The position numbers and the translations under genes were made by a program. From NCBI GenBank assembly GCA_045649505.1, contig JAZRQA010000013.1, positions 1 through 36,833 of the forward strand: a stretch of 36,833 bases of DNA. Direction: 5' to 3'. How positions within the stretch are numbered: the stretch's first letter is position 1; each line of letters opens with the position of its first letter. The notes beneath the pieces were generated by a model. That model searched no databases, was not told the origin of the DNA, and saw only the letters and a program-made list of their open reading frames with translations. This document shows, piece by piece, positions 15,155-24,283 of this stretch. Origin of the DNA: SIG587 sp045649505. GTDB taxonomy: Bacteria; Bacillota; Clostridia; Oscillospirales; Acutalibacteraceae.

Positions 15155-17452
15155 ATGTTACTTACAGATCTGTTACCCGGGCACAGCGCAAAGATTATAA
15201 AACTTTGCTGTGAAGGCCCGATTCGCAGAAGACTTCAGGATATAGGGATAACGCCGGGTACATATATAACCTGTGCAATGGTAAGTCCGCTTAAGGACCC
15301 TACCGCATATCTTATAAAGGAAACGCTTATTGCGTTACGCAAGGAGGATGCGCAAAGCGTTGTTATAGAGAAGCAGGATAATCGACTAGAAAAATTAAAG
15401 GTTGCTCTTGCGGGCAATCCAAACGTTGGTAAAAGTACGGTTTTTAACGCCCTTACGGGAATGAAGCAGCATACGGGCAATTGGGCGGGGAAAACCGTAG
15501 GCAATGCTCAGGGTAGTTTTGAGCATAAAGGGACGACGGTTTGCCTTGTTGATGTACCAGGATGCTATTCACTGCACGCTCATTCCTTTGAGGAGGAAAT
15601 TGCAAGAGATCATATCTGCTTTGGCGAAAGTGATGCAGTGATTGTTGTTTGCGATGCCACCTGTCTTGAAAGGAATATGAATCTTGTATTGCAAACTTTG
15701 GAAACCACTGAGAATGTAATAGTTTGCATAAACCTAATGGATGAGGCGCGGCGTCGCGGCATTAAGATAGATACCGCGCAAATCGAAAAAAAACTTGGCG
15801 TGCCTGTTGTTGCCGCCACCGCACGGGATAAAAAAGGGCTTGATAAACTTTGCGATGCGCTAATTTCTACACCTAAAGGCAACCGTTATACCATTGATTA
15901 CGGCACGCACATAGAGCAGGCGATTAAAATTCTTTTGCCCGCACTGGTCGGCATTTGTAGAGAAAAAAAGCTTCAAGCACGCTGGCTCGCGCTTAGACTG
16001 CTTGAGGGTGATGAAACGCTGAGTACTCAGCTTGAGCGTTTTTTTGGATATAAGCCGGAGGAGCTTAATGAGGTTAAATTCGCCCTTGAGGAAGCTTGGC
16101 AATATCTTAGTGTAAACGGCTTTGATAAGAGAAAATTAAGTGACACAATTGCCACAGCACAGGTTTGCGCCTGCAGTCAGATATGTCGCGAGGCGGTTAC
16201 CGCCACAAACGGCAGCGCACGGCTTAGGGAGCAAAAAATAGACCGCATTGTTACAAGCCGAGCCTTTGGTTTTCCGATTATGATAGCAATGCTTTGTGTC
16301 ATTTTTTGGATAACAATATCGGGAGCTAATTATCCTTCCGAGCTTTTAAGCCGAGGTTTATTTTTTATTGAGGATAAGCTTGACGAGTTTTTTGCTTATA
16401 TAAATATACCCTATGTTATAACCGATGTTCTTGTTCACGGAGTATATCGTGTTACGGCGTGGATAGTATCGGTAATGCTACCGCCAATGGCTATTTTCTT
16501 TCCCCTTTTTACCCTTCTTGAGGACCTTGGTTATCTGCCCCGTGTTGCCTTTAATCTTGACCGTTGTTTTAAAAAATGCCGAACCTGCGGCAAGCAGGCG
16601 CTTACTACCTGTATGGGCTTTGGCTGTAACGCTGTAGGAATTGTTGGAAGCAGGATAATTGACTCAAAGCGGGAACGGCTTATAGCAATGCTGACAAACA
16701 GCTTTGTTCCCTGTAACGGGCGTTTCCCCATACTTATAGCGGTTATTTCGGTATTTTTTATATCCGCAAGTACGAAGGGACTTTCAACACTTTTTTCGGC
16801 TCTTTTCCTTGCATTCATAATAGCTCTATGCATTTTTATGATGCTGCTTGCCTCAAGGCTTTTATCAATGACCGTGCTTAAAGGTAAGCCCTCGTCCTTT
16901 ACGCTTGAGCTACCGCCGTACAGACGGCCTCAGATAGGCAAGGTAATTGTCCGCTCGGTATTTGACCGAACGCTGTTTGTACTGGGCAGAGCAGTAACTG
17001 TTGCCGCGCCCGCAGGGCTTATAATATGGTTGCTTGCAAATATTGATATAAACGGTATATCTCTTTTAAAACACTGCGCCGATTTCCTTGACCCCGCGGC
17101 AAGGCTTTTAGGGCTTGACGGCGTTATACTGATTGCCTTTATTCTTGGATTACCCGCAAACGAAATAGTTGTTCCACTAATTATAATGGCGTATATGGGC
17201 ACGGGAACACTCTCGGAATATGAAAGCCTTGCGGGGCTTAAAAGTCTGCTTATAGCCAATGGGTGGACACCCCTTACCGCTCTTAATACAATCCTTTTCA
17301 GTTTGTTTCATTGGCCATGCGCCACATCACTGCTGAGCATAAAGAAGGAATCGGGCAAATGGCGTTGGGCGGCATTAGGTTTTGTTCTTCCCACATTATT
17401 CGGTGTTTCCCTTTGCTTAATAACTACATTTATCTACCATCTTATATATTAA
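15155..17452 (+). CDS. feoB: Ferrous iron transport protein, FeoA-FeoB fusion
   Basis: About 765 residues. It imports Fe(II) across the cytoplasmic membrane. An N-terminal FeoA SH3-like domain spans about 1-72 (LLPGHSAKIIKLCCEGPIRR, RLQDIGITPGTYI). The FeoB G domain follows, with G1 GNPNVGKST (87-95), G2 threonine in HTGNWAGKTV, G3 DVPGCYS and G4 NLMD. A membrane region with about ten hydrophobic segments starts near 365 and holds two Gate repeats and the CxxCG..C pattern CRTCGKQALTTCMGFGCNAVG. ATG 15155 is chosen over TTG 15146 because GGGAG is 9 bases upstream. FeoA and FeoB are usually separate genes; fusion is known in clostridia. Confidence 0.94.
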   Translation: MLLTDLLPGHSAKIIKLCCEGPIRRRLQDIGITPGTYITCAMVSPLKDPTAYLIKETLIALRKEDAQSVVIEKQDNRLEKLKVALAGNPNVGKSTVFNALTGMKQHTGNWAGKTVGNAQGSFEHKGTTVCLVDVPGCYSLHAHSFEEEIARDHICFGESDAVIVVCDATCLERNMNLVLQTLETTENVIVCINLMDEARRRGIKIDTAQIEKKLGVPVVAATARDKKGLDKLCDALISTPKGNRYTIDYGTHIEQAIKILLPALVGICREKKLQARWLALRLLEGDETLSTQLERFFGYKPEELNEVKFALEEAWQYLSVNGFDKRKLSDTIATAQVCACSQICREAVTATNGSARLREQKIDRIVTSRAFGFPIMIAMLCVIFWITISGANYPSELLSRGLFFIEDKLDEFFAYINIPYVITDVLVHGVYRVTAWIVSVMLPPMAIFFPLFTLLEDLGYLPRVAFNLDRCFKKCRTCGKQALTTCMGFGCNAVGIVGSRIIDSKRERLIAMLTNSFVPCNGRFPILIAVISVFFISASTKGLSTLFSALFLAFIIALCIFMMLLASRLLSMTVLKGKPSSFTLELPPYRRPQIGKVIVRSVFDRTLFVLGRAVTVAAPAGLIIWLLANIDINGISLLKHCADFLDPAARLLGLDGVILIAFILGLPANEIVVPLIIMAYMGTGTLSEYESLAGLKSLLIANGWTPLTALNTILFSLFHWPCATSLLSIKKESGKWRWAALGFVLPTLFGVSLCLITTFIYHLIY

Positions 17453-17483
17453 AAAAAAGCACTCCCTGAGGAGTGCTTTTTTT
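17451..17483. terminator. Bidirectional terminator between feoAB and yjjG
   Basis: A run of eight A, GCACTCC (17459-17465), loop CTGA, GGAGTGC (17470-17476), then a run of seven T. It is symmetric and serves both converging genes. Confidence 0.9.
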
Positions 17484-18156
17484 ACAAAATATCAGGTATT
17501 TCATTAAGGTTTTTAACGGTATATGTTGCGCAATATCGCGGTTGTTCACCTTTTGGATTGTACCAAACGGTATCCAACCCTGCGTTTATACCGCCTAAAA
17601 TATCGGAGCTTTGAGAATCACCTATAACCACTATTTTTGACCTGTCCTTTTCCTGTATGCAATCAAGAACAAACTGAAAATACTCACGCTCAGGCTTTTT
17701 AAAGCCAACTTCCTCAGACACAAAAACTCCCTTTGCAAATTTGTCAAGCCCTGAACTTTTTATGCGTTTATGCTGGGTTTGTGCCCTGCCGTTAGTGGTG
17801 TAATAAATGCTGTAATTTTTGCTTAATTTTTCAAGAAGCTCCATCGCGCCGTCAAGCACGAAATGCTGATTTGAAAGCTCATTTGCATATTCCGTCGATA
17901 TTTTTTGAGCATCGGCGTTAATACCGAGATCGTCGAGAAGCATTTCAAATCTACCAACATATATTTCGGATTTTTCTATCTCCCCGCGCTCAAAGCGTTT
18001 CCAAAACTGATCATTTATCGCGCTATAGCGCTTGATATTTTCATCGGTAGCGGGAATTGAGTTGTTTTTCATAATCTCGCTGACCGCTGTATATTCACAA
18101 AGGGTAAAATCAAGCAGTGTGTTATCGATATCAAAAAGAATGGTATTGTATTTCAT
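17482..18156 (-). CDS. HAD-superfamily nucleotidase, YjjG type
   Basis: 224 residues. HAD motif I is FDIDNTLLDF (about 8-17), motif II is YYTTNGRAQTQ (about 118-128), motif III K is in GFKKPEREYF, and motif IV is VIGDSQSSDILGG. The cap domain between I and II is helical. Family members remove phosphate from (non-canonical) pyrimidine nucleoside monophosphates. The exact substrate is inferred from similarity to the YjjG/YfnB group. ATG at 18156 overlaps the galU stop by one base, making it the last gene of the five-gene operon. Confidence 0.85.
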   Translation of the reverse strand: MKYNTILFDIDNTLLDFTLCEYTAVSEIMKNNSIPATDENIKRYSAINDQFWKRFERGEIEKSEIYVGRFEMLLDDLGINADAQKISTEYANELSNQHFVLDGAMELLEKLSKNYSIYYTTNGRAQTQHKRIKSSGLDKFAKGVFVSEEVGFKKPEREYFQFVLDCIQEKDRSKIVVIGDSQSSDILGGINAGLDTVWYNPKGEQPRYCATYTVKNLNEIPDIL

Positions 18157-19028
18157 TACAGTGTTTTAGAAAGCTCCTTAATGTACTCGCGTAGCTCATC
18201 CTTTACTTCGGGATGGGTTAGGCCGACCTGAATGTTTGCCTTTATCATACCGAATTTATTGCCCATATCGTGGCGTTCACCTGAGAACTCAACGCCTATC
18301 ATACCTTTGCTTACGGCAATTTGTTTCATAGCATCGGTAAGCTGAAGCTCCCCTCCTGCACCGAGTGGGGTATTTTCGAGTATATCAAAAATTTCGCTTT
18401 CAAGTATGCAACGGCCGAGTATTGCATAGTTTGAGAACTTTTCGCTTAGTTTCGGCTTTTCTATCATATCGGAAACGGCAAAATGGTTATTTTCAATATT
18501 TTCTACCTTAAGTGAGCAGTATTTCATAACCTGTTCATTAGAAACGGGCTTTATACCAACAACGCTTTTTGAGTATTTTTCATAGGCGTCGCAAAGTTCG
18601 CTGAGTGCAGGTGGCTCCCCGAATATAACATCGTCACCGTAAAGAACGGCAAAGGGCTCATCACCCATAAAGCCGCGAGCGCGCAATACCGCATCCCCGA
18701 GGCCCTTGGTTTCCTTCTGCCTGATAAAATAAATATTAGCAAGGTTGCACAAGGCACCTAACTCTTTTAAAATTTCCTCTTTGCCGCCGCGAGCGCGTAA
18801 AAGCTCTTCAAGCTCCACAGAGTGGTCAAAATGGTCCTCCATAATGCCCTTTCCGCGGTTGGTTATAATCAAAATATCGGTAATTCCCGATTTTACCGCC
18901 TCTTCAACGATGTATTGTATAGCGGGTTTGTCGACTATTGGCAGCATTTCCTTGGGGACCGCCTTTGAGGCGGGCAGAACGCGGGTGCCAAGTCCTGCTG
19001 CGGGGATTACGGCTTTTGTAATTTTCAC
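18156..19028 (-). CDS. galU: UTP-glucose-1-phosphate uridylyltransferase
   Basis: 290 residues, the normal size. It makes UDP-glucose, the donor for glycolipids, teichoic acid sugars and exopolysaccharide. The nucleotide-binding start is VIPAAGLGTRVLPASKAVPK (about 7-26), followed by EMLPIVDKPAIQYIVEE, LGDAVLRAR, FAVLYGDDV and GGELQLTDAM. The start is GTG at 19028, with AGGAGG eight bases upstream lying over the stop of the previous gene. It could supply the GT4 enzyme at 11178-12344, a link that is inference. Confidence 0.95.
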   Translation of the reverse strand: MKITKAVIPAAGLGTRVLPASKAVPKEMLPIVDKPAIQYIVEEAVKSGITDILIITNRGKGIMEDHFDHSVELEELLRARGGKEEILKELGALCNLANIYFIRQKETKGLGDAVLRARGFMGDEPFAVLYGDDVIFGEPPALSELCDAYEKYSKSVVGIKPVSNEQVMKYCSLKVENIENNHFAVSDMIEKPKLSEKFSNYAILGRCILESEIFDILENTPLGAGGELQLTDAMKQIAVSKGMIGVEFSGERHDMGNKFGMIKANIQVGLTHPEVKDELREYIKELSKTL

Positions 19029-19032
19029 AATT

Positions 19033-19881
19033 TTAACCTCCTAGTGATGATAGTACCGCGATTGCCGTAACACCGTCAGCCGCCGATGTAACAATAGCGG
19101 TTATAATTATTCCCAGCGCGAGCATACCGCCCGAAGTACCGCCGATAAGACCCAGACAATATGAATAATACTGTGGATTTACGGCACCTTGCTTATAAGC
19201 TCTTATCTTTTTTATGCAATGCTTTTTATACAAATGCATTGCAAACATACCTACAAGCACAGCACCTCCATAGGTTTCTATCAAATCCAGAATATCGGCT
19301 ATGCCGACAAGCAGCATATCAAGTTTACCCGTTGGGGCTTTTTCAATATCCTCAATAACACGTTGCGTCGAAGTATCTGAGTATGTAATACCCGATTCAA
19401 TCTCCTCAAATATTTGCGAAAAGGAATCTGCTATATAGTTGCCCACCGAAACTTGTGTGTTAAAGGTAAGGGCGGTCTGTGCGGCAGTAAATACAATACC
19501 TATAGCCACTAAAATTACCGCAACCTTATACATTTTGCGGTAAAAAAACCAAATTGCGCCGCCTAAGAAACCAAATAAGAATTGAAGTATTGCAGCTGGC
19601 CAGCACCAGCTTACCTTAGAGTGCGAATACTCCATACGTACAAATTTAGAGAATATTTTATCACTGTTCTTGCCTATAAATGCAGTAAAATCCTGTTTAT
19701 CAATATCTTCAACACTGTTCGGCACTGCAGACGCGGGTGCGACAGGCGGCGCCTGTGTTTTAGGTTCTTCGTTCAAGGGAGGGTTAACAGTTTTTTCACC
19801 CTCTAGAGGATTTCCGCAATTCTTGCAGTAAAGGTAATGAAGTTCGTTTTCGGTATTGCATTCGCTGCATATTTTCTTCAT
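19033..19881 (-). CDS. Zinc-ribbon membrane protein, DUF2628-like
   Basis: 282 residues. An N-terminal zinc ribbon has two CxxC knuckles (CSECNTENELHYLYCKNCG, 4-22). A Pro-rich linker follows (about 30-52), then a region with WCWPAAILQFLFGFLGGAIWFFYRKMYK (about 92-120) and about four membrane segments up to the C-terminus. The W..A..FF..GPxWxLYRKMY pattern is that of DUF2628-type proteins of unknown function. It is a paralogue of the next upstream gene (15-base gap) and sits 4 bases before galU. Membrane topology and zinc binding are predicted; function is not known. Confidence 0.75.
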   Translation of the reverse strand: MKKICSECNTENELHYLYCKNCGNPLEGEKTVNPPLNEEPKTQAPPVAPASAVPNSVEDIDKQDFTAFIGKNSDKIFSKFVRMEYSHSKVSWCWPAAILQFLFGFLGGAIWFFYRKMYKVAVILVAIGIVFTAAQTALTFNTQVSVGNYIADSFSQIFEEIESGITYSDTSTQRVIEDIEKAPTGKLDMLLVGIADILDLIETYGGAVLVGMFAMHLYKKHCIKKIRAYKQGAVNPQYYSYCLGLIGGTSGGMLALGIIITAIVTSAADGVTAIAVLSSLGG

Positions 19882-19896
19882 TTCACATTCCTCCGT

Positions 19897-20865
19897 TTAA
19901 AAAAATGATGTTGCAAATAAATACAAAATCTGCGGCAGATTTGAAGATATCATTATTCCGATAAGAAACAGCAAGACGTTTACATTACCCTGCTTTCTTA
20001 ATTCCTCCTGAATATCACAGCCTTGCTCCTTCAAGGTCTTGATTGTTGAGAGGGTATGACGGCGGTAAATTGAATCACCGAAAAGTCCGCATATAATATG
20101 CATAATTAACTGCAACAGGCTTGATATACCTGCAAGAATAAGCGGGCCCGCCGAAACGTTTGCGCTTTGACTAAGCATGTGAGAATAGTATTCAATAGGA
20201 TTTAAAGCAGTATTGCCCGATGCTTCCATAAACAGATTAAATTCGTTCATAAACGGAATAGTGCAAAGCGAGAAAGCGACGGTAAGCAAAATTACAACTA
20301 TACCTACCCTATGCATTTTACGAAAAAGGAACCATCCCTCCGGCACAAGAAACGCCGCCCAATTCCAGGAAGCAACATTACCCATTTTTATACGGGCAAA
20401 TTTAGGTACATAACGGTGTGAATTGGAGAGCACAAAGGCTGCAGCCTCTTTAGCGGTAACTGAGTCACCGATATCCATATCGGCGGGGGTGCCACCCAAA
20501 GGGTCGGGTACCGCATATCCGCGGCTTGCCGCTATATTTAAATTGCCGCATTTAGGGCAACGCGGCTCGCTTGCACAGTAAAGTTCACGGCAATAGGGGC
20601 ATAAAATTTCATTTTCACCGCTTTGTTTCTCATTCGGTGCTTTTCCCTCAGAAGTTTGCTGTTTTTCCTGTGCCAGCCTTTGCTGATTCTCGAACGAATA
20701 CTCCCGCTCAGTGCCGTGGTCGGCTTCAAGCGCGCAATGACCGATGGAATTATAGCAATCCCTGTGGTGGGGAGCGCCGCATTCGGGGCAGTAAACTATA
20801 TCGTCCTCATCAAAAAGATAGGCGTGACAAACGGGACAGGACTGTCCCTCAACCTTTAAACTCAT
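19897..20865 (-). CDS. RING-like/zinc-ribbon membrane protein, DUF2628-like
   Basis: About 322 residues from ATG 20865, which has AGGA eight bases upstream. The longer frame to 20901 lacks a ribosome site. The N-terminal treble-clef resembles the prokaryotic RING finger family: CPVCHAYLFDEDDIVYCPECG then HHRDC. A second zinc ribbon follows near 90-112 (CPYCRELYCASEPRCPKCG). A membrane part has WNWAAFLVPEGWFLFRKMHRVG, like the downstream paralogue, and four or five hydrophobic segments. It overlaps the NUDIX gene by 17 bases. The name RING describes the fold only; no ubiquitin-like partner is in the window. Confidence 0.75.
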   Translation of the reverse strand: MSLKVEGQSCPVCHAYLFDEDDIVYCPECGAPHHRDCYNSIGHCALEADHGTEREYSFENQQRLAQEKQQTSEGKAPNEKQSGENEILCPYCRELYCASEPRCPKCGNLNIAASRGYAVPDPLGGTPADMDIGDSVTAKEAAAFVLSNSHRYVPKFARIKMGNVASWNWAAFLVPEGWFLFRKMHRVGIVVILLTVAFSLCTIPFMNEFNLFMEASGNTALNPIEYYSHMLSQSANVSAGPLILAGISSLLQLIMHIICGLFGDSIYRRHTLSTIKTLKEQGCDIQEELRKQGNVNVLLFLIGIMISSNLPQILYLFATSFF

Positions 20866-21370
20866 AACACATATCCTTTGCCGCGGCAAAAATTTCGGCA
20901 AAATAATCCTTTCCGTAATTGTGAAAATTACCGTCCCTTATCATTCGGGAAAGCTCGGCTTCGCTAACCCAGCGGGCGGCGGCAACCTCACTTTTTTGAA
21001 GTTTTAAGCGGTCACAGGTAATATCGGTATTTATAAACCATACATCTACAAAGGAGTTGCGCCGCTTAAAACGCTTTTTAAATTTAAGGGTAGCTTCATC
21101 AGACTTAATCCCCAGCTCTTCATAAAGCTCACGCTGAGCCGCTTCGAAGGAGGATTCTCCCGAAACTGCGGCACCTCCCGTTGCTGCCCATTCACCGGGC
21201 ATAAGTTTTTTTATCGGACTTCGTTGCTGAATAAGGAACTTACCCGTTGACGAAACTATCCATATATGCACCACAAGATGATATTCTCCGGGCTTTAAAA
21301 AAGCATGACCGCGTACAACGGTTCTGCCGGTTAACTCGCCGTTGACATTGAATATATCCCATTTCTCCAT
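20849..21370 (-). CDS. NUDIX hydrolase
   Basis: 173 residues. The full Nudix box is present at about 64-86 (GGAAVSGESSFEAAQRELYEELGI, matching G-x5-E-x7-R-E-U-x-E-E-x-G-U), so metal-dependent pyrophosphate hydrolysis is expected. The layout (EKWDIFNVNGELTGRTVVRG near the start, QRSPIKKLMPGEW before the box) is that of the YfcD/isopentenyl-diphosphate isomerase-like NUDIX group, whose substrates are mostly unknown. ATG 21370 follows AAGGTGA. It is first gene of the operon leading to galU, and its stop overlaps the next start. Confidence 0.88.
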   Translation of the reverse strand: MEKWDIFNVNGELTGRTVVRGHAFLKPGEYHLVVHIWIVSSTGKFLIQQRSPIKKLMPGEWAATGGAAVSGESSFEAAQRELYEELGIKSDEATLKFKKRFKRRNSFVDVWFINTDITCDRLKLQKSEVAAARWVSEAELSRMIRDGNFHNYGKDYFAEIFAAAKDMCYEFKG

Positions 21371-21403
21371 ACATTCACCTTTATAAAATCTTTCTTAAAT
21401 ATA

Positions 21404-21432
21404 ATTATACCAAACCATCACTGTTTTTACAA
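21404..21432 (-). promoter_or_regulatory. Promoter of the NUDIX-galU-yjjG operon
   Basis: Minus-strand TTGTAA (21427-21432), 17 bases, TATAAT (21404-21409), about 33 bases before the NUDIX ATG. Confidence 0.75.
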
Positions 21433-21474
21433 TCATTTTATTTTTATCTTTTGTAAACTTTTTAAAAATAACTA

Positions 21475-21503
21475 TTGTAAATATTTTATATTTATAGTAT
21501 AAT
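21475..21503 (+). promoter_or_regulatory. SRP RNA promoter
   Basis: TTGTAA (21475-21480), 17 bases, TATAAT (21498-21503). The predicted start near 21510 matches the 5' end of the SRP RNA terminal helix at 21512. It diverges from the NUDIX promoter 43 bases away. Confidence 0.82.
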
Positions 21504-21511
21504 ACAATCGA

Positions 21512-21655
21512 ACTTGCGTGGCAAGGCGTGCGAATGGGCGGGTCCTGTGCGACGGGGGGCTATGAACCATGTCAGGCGGGGAACCGAGCAGCATTAAATA
21601 GTTTACCTCGTGCGCCGCAGTAAATCGGTTCATTCGTACACCTTGATACGCAAGT
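21512..21655 (+). ncRNA. ffs: Signal recognition particle RNA (4.5S/scRNA)
   Basis: About 144 bases. The ends pair: ACTTGCGT (21512-21519) with ACGCAAGT (21648-21655). The conserved SRP domain is visible as CCATGTCAGG-CGG-GGAA-CCG-AGCAGCA (about 21568-21596), with the symmetric loop, GGAA tetraloop and AGCAGC that Ffh binds. The RNA guides ribosomes making membrane proteins to the membrane. Its place directly ahead of dnaX is the standard Bacillota order. Length and a single long hairpin favour the form without an Alu domain. A short T-rich tail follows the 3' end. Confidence 0.9.
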
Positions 21656-21694
21656 ATTTATTTTAACAAATATAAAGCTCACTGTGGAGGAATT

Positions 21695-23326
21695 ATGAGT
21701 TATCAGGCTTTTTACCGTAAATACCGCCCTTCCACCTTCAGCGATGTTGTAGGGCAGGAGCATATTACAGATGTGCTGCGCCGTCAGCTTGCGGCTGGCA
21801 ATATTTTTCATGCATATCTGTTCACAGGTACTCGTGGTACAGGTAAGACCACCTGCGCAAAGATACTCGCCAAGGCGGTAAACTGTTTAAATCTTAAAGA
21901 CGGTGACCCCTGCTGCGAATGCGAATCCTGTATAAATGTTGCTGCGGGAGAGGTTACCGATATTACCGAGATTGATGCTGCCTCCAACAATAGTGTTGAA
22001 AGTATTCGTGAACTGCGCGAACAGGTTAATTTTACCCCCGCCTCCTCAAAGTACAGGGTTTATATCATAGACGAGGTGCATATGCTGAGTATCAGCGCAT
22101 TTAACGCGCTGTTAAAAACCCTTGAGGAGCCGCCAAAGCATGTTGTTTTTGTGCTTGCCACTACCGAGGTGCACAAGCTTCCCGCAACTATTCTTTCCCG
22201 TTGTCAGCGTTTTGATTTTAAACGAATAGACACACAGCAGATATGCCGCCGCATAAGCTTTGTATGTGAGAACGAGGGACTTGATATTACTCCCGATGCG
22301 GCTACCCTTATTGCCGCCGCAGCCGATGGCGGTATGCGTGATGCTCTTTCTATTCTTGACCTTTGCGCATCAAAGAGCCGACATATTGACGAGAATGTTG
22401 TGACCACGGTTTGCGGGCTTACGGGTGATGAATATTTGAATGAGCTTACCCTGCATCTAAAAAAACGCGATGCAAGCAGCGCGTTAAGTCTTGTTGACGA
22501 TCTGTATTCAAGCGGCGTTGATATGCTTCGTCTTTCGGGTGAGCTTGCCGCATATTACCGCAACCTTATGATTATTAAGACGGTAAAAAGTCCAAATTTG
22601 CCTATTGTATGCTCTAATACTCAGCTTGAGCAGTACAAAAAAATTGCCGAGGATTACGAACTCAGAGAAATACTCAGAATTTTAAATCTATTACAGGACA
22701 GCACATCAAAAATGCACAGCGGTGACAAGCGATGTGAGCTTGAAATGCTGATAATAAAGATGTGCTCCCCTACCCTTTGCGCAGATACCGCATCACTTGA
22801 GCAACGCATTGCCGACCTTGAAAAGCTTATAAACAGCGGTTGTACGGCACCTAAAACAAGGGTTGCCGGTATTCCTGTTATTGAAGAAAGACAACCCGAA
22901 GCGCAGGATGCTTGCACACCTGTTGCAAACGAGAGTGCACCTGATGATAATCCGCCTGTGCCTGAGCCAAATGATTGCGAGGCACCGCTTAGTGAGCCTG
23001 CAAAAGCCGATACACACGGTGAAGTGATTTTTGAGCAGTGGGATGCCGTTATGCAGGAACTCAGGATTGCCTGCCCCCTGTTTGCAGGTGTTTTAAACGG
23101 TTCCAAAGCCTATACAAGGGATAATCTTTTACTTATTGACTGTGAAAATGAACAGTTTTTAAGCCTTATGCGTCAGGATGCGAAGTATAAGGAATATATA
23201 AAACGCGCCGCCCTTAATATCACGGGTAAGACCTTTAATTTAGGGCCCTACCGTAAGGCGGTGCCCGACGAAGATGCTGACCCATTGACTAGGCTGGCAA
23301 ACAAATTGAAGCAATTAGAAGTATAA
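21695..23326 (+). CDS. dnaX: DNA polymerase III subunit gamma/tau
   Basis: 543 residues. It is the clamp-loader ATPase that also links polymerases at the fork. Walker A is GTRGTGKTT (45-53), the zinc module is DPCCECESCINV, Walker B is VYIIDEVHML, sensor 1 is LATTEVHKLPATILSRCQ and sensor 2 is DGGMRDALSILD. Domain III follows to about 360, then an acidic, Pro-rich linker (about 385-440) and a C-terminal polymerase-binding part. No slippery A-run programmed frameshift site was noticed. The GTGGAGGAATT ribosome site precedes ATG 21695. It heads the dnaX-ybaB-recR group, with SRP RNA 39 bases upstream. Confidence 0.96.
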   Translation: MSYQAFYRKYRPSTFSDVVGQEHITDVLRRQLAAGNIFHAYLFTGTRGTGKTTCAKILAKAVNCLNLKDGDPCCECESCINVAAGEVTDITEIDAASNNSVESIRELREQVNFTPASSKYRVYIIDEVHMLSISAFNALLKTLEEPPKHVVFVLATTEVHKLPATILSRCQRFDFKRIDTQQICRRISFVCENEGLDITPDAATLIAAAADGGMRDALSILDLCASKSRHIDENVVTTVCGLTGDEYLNELTLHLKKRDASSALSLVDDLYSSGVDMLRLSGELAAYYRNLMIIKTVKSPNLPIVCSNTQLEQYKKIAEDYELREILRILNLLQDSTSKMHSGDKRCELEMLIIKMCSPTLCADTASLEQRIADLEKLINSGCTAPKTRVAGIPVIEERQPEAQDACTPVANESAPDDNPPVPEPNDCEAPLSEPAKADTHGEVIFEQWDAVMQELRIACPLFAGVLNGSKAYTRDNLLLIDCENEQFLSLMRQDAKYKEYIKRAALNITGKTFNLGPYRKAVPDEDADPLTRLANKLKQLEV

Positions 23327-23338
23327 GGAGAAGAAAAT

Positions 23339-23680
23339 ATGAAAGTTAGGATACCAAATCAAGGTGGCGGCGGCAATATGAACGCTATGCTTAAACAGGC
23401 GCAGAAAATGCAGGAGGATATGGCAAATTTACAGGCCGACCTTGAGGAGCGCGAGTTTAACGGAAGCGCAGGCGGTGGAATGGTACAGGTTACCGTTACC
23501 GGCAAGCACGAAATAGTAAGCCTTAAAATAAATCCCGATGTTGTTGACCCCGATGACGTTGAGATGCTTGAGGATTTTGTTACCTTAGCAGTAAATGAAG
23601 CAATAAGTAATGCCGTTAAAACTCAGGAAGAGGAAATGGGTGCCCTTACAAGCGGGCTTAATATGCCCGGTCTGTTTTAA
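23339..23680 (+). CDS. YbaB/EbfC nucleoid-associated protein
   Basis: 113 residues, the family length. It is a small dimeric DNA-binding protein that travels with dnaX and recR. It shows the NMNAMLKQAQKMQEDMANLQ helix (about 14-33), the EFNGSAGGGMVQVTVTGKHEIVSLKI core and the C-terminal EEEMGALTSGLNMPGLF. ATG 23339 follows AAGGAG closely. It sits 12 bases after dnaX and 2 bases before recR. Confidence 0.95.
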   Translation: MKVRIPNQGGGGNMNAMLKQAQKMQEDMANLQADLEEREFNGSAGGGMVQVTVTGKHEIVSLKINPDVVDPDDVEMLEDFVTLAVNEAISNAVKTQEEEMGALTSGLNMPGLF

Positions 23681-23682
23681 TT

Positions 23683-24282
23683 ATGGCTTATCAGATAGTA
23701 CCGCTTAACGAGCTTATAAATCAGTTTGAACGCCTACCGAGTATTGGCAAAAAAACTGCTACAAGGCTTGCATATTTTATACTTTCCCAACCTCCCGAAC
23801 AGGCCAAGCGTTTTGCCGAGGCACTTATTAATGCAAGGGAAAAGATACATTACTGCAGCTGCTGCCAATCCTTTACCGATTTACAAATATGCCCCATTTG
23901 CTCGGACGAAACCCGCAACCGTTCTGTTATATGTGTTGTAGAGGATGCCAAGGATGTTATGGCGTTTGAGCGTACTCACGAGTATAATGGGCTTTACCAT
24001 GTGCTGCATGGGGTTATTTCCCCTCTTGACGGTGTTGGCCCCGAACAGCTTCGCATAAAGGAGCTTATGGCAAGACTGAGTGATGACGGTATTAAAGAGG
24101 TTATAATGGCTACCAATCCCACTGTAGAGGGTGAAGCAACGGCAAGCTATTTATCCCGTATAATAAAGCCTATGGGAATAAAAATTAGCCGACTTGCATA
24201 TGGTATTCCCGTTGGCGGAGACCTCGAATATGCTGATGAGGTTACACTTACAAAGGCCCTTGAAGGCAGAAATGAGATTTAG
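23683..24282 (+). CDS. recR: Recombination mediator RecR
   Basis: 199 residues, normal length. It acts with RecO (and RecF) to load RecA at gaps. A helix-hairpin-helix is at RLPSIGKKTATRLAYF (about 17-32). The four-Cys zinc finger is CSCCQSFTDLQICPICSD (about 58-75). TOPRIM follows from ICVVEDAKDVMAFE with ATNPTVEGEATASYL and the C-terminal Walker-like ISRLAYGIPVGGDLEYAD. ATG 23683 has no good ribosome site and lies 2 bases after the ybaB stop, so translation is probably coupled. Confidence 0.96.
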   Translation: MAYQIVPLNELINQFERLPSIGKKTATRLAYFILSQPPEQAKRFAEALINAREKIHYCSCCQSFTDLQICPICSDETRNRSVICVVEDAKDVMAFERTHEYNGLYHVLHGVISPLDGVGPEQLRIKELMARLSDDGIKEVIMATNPTVEGEATASYLSRIIKPMGIKISRLAYGIPVGGDLEYADEVTLTKALEGRNEI

Positions 24283-24283
24283 T

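Noticed and set aside
21695..23326. Programmed frameshift in dnaX giving gamma
   Set aside because: No A AAA AAG-type slippery site followed by a stem was found on reading the gene.
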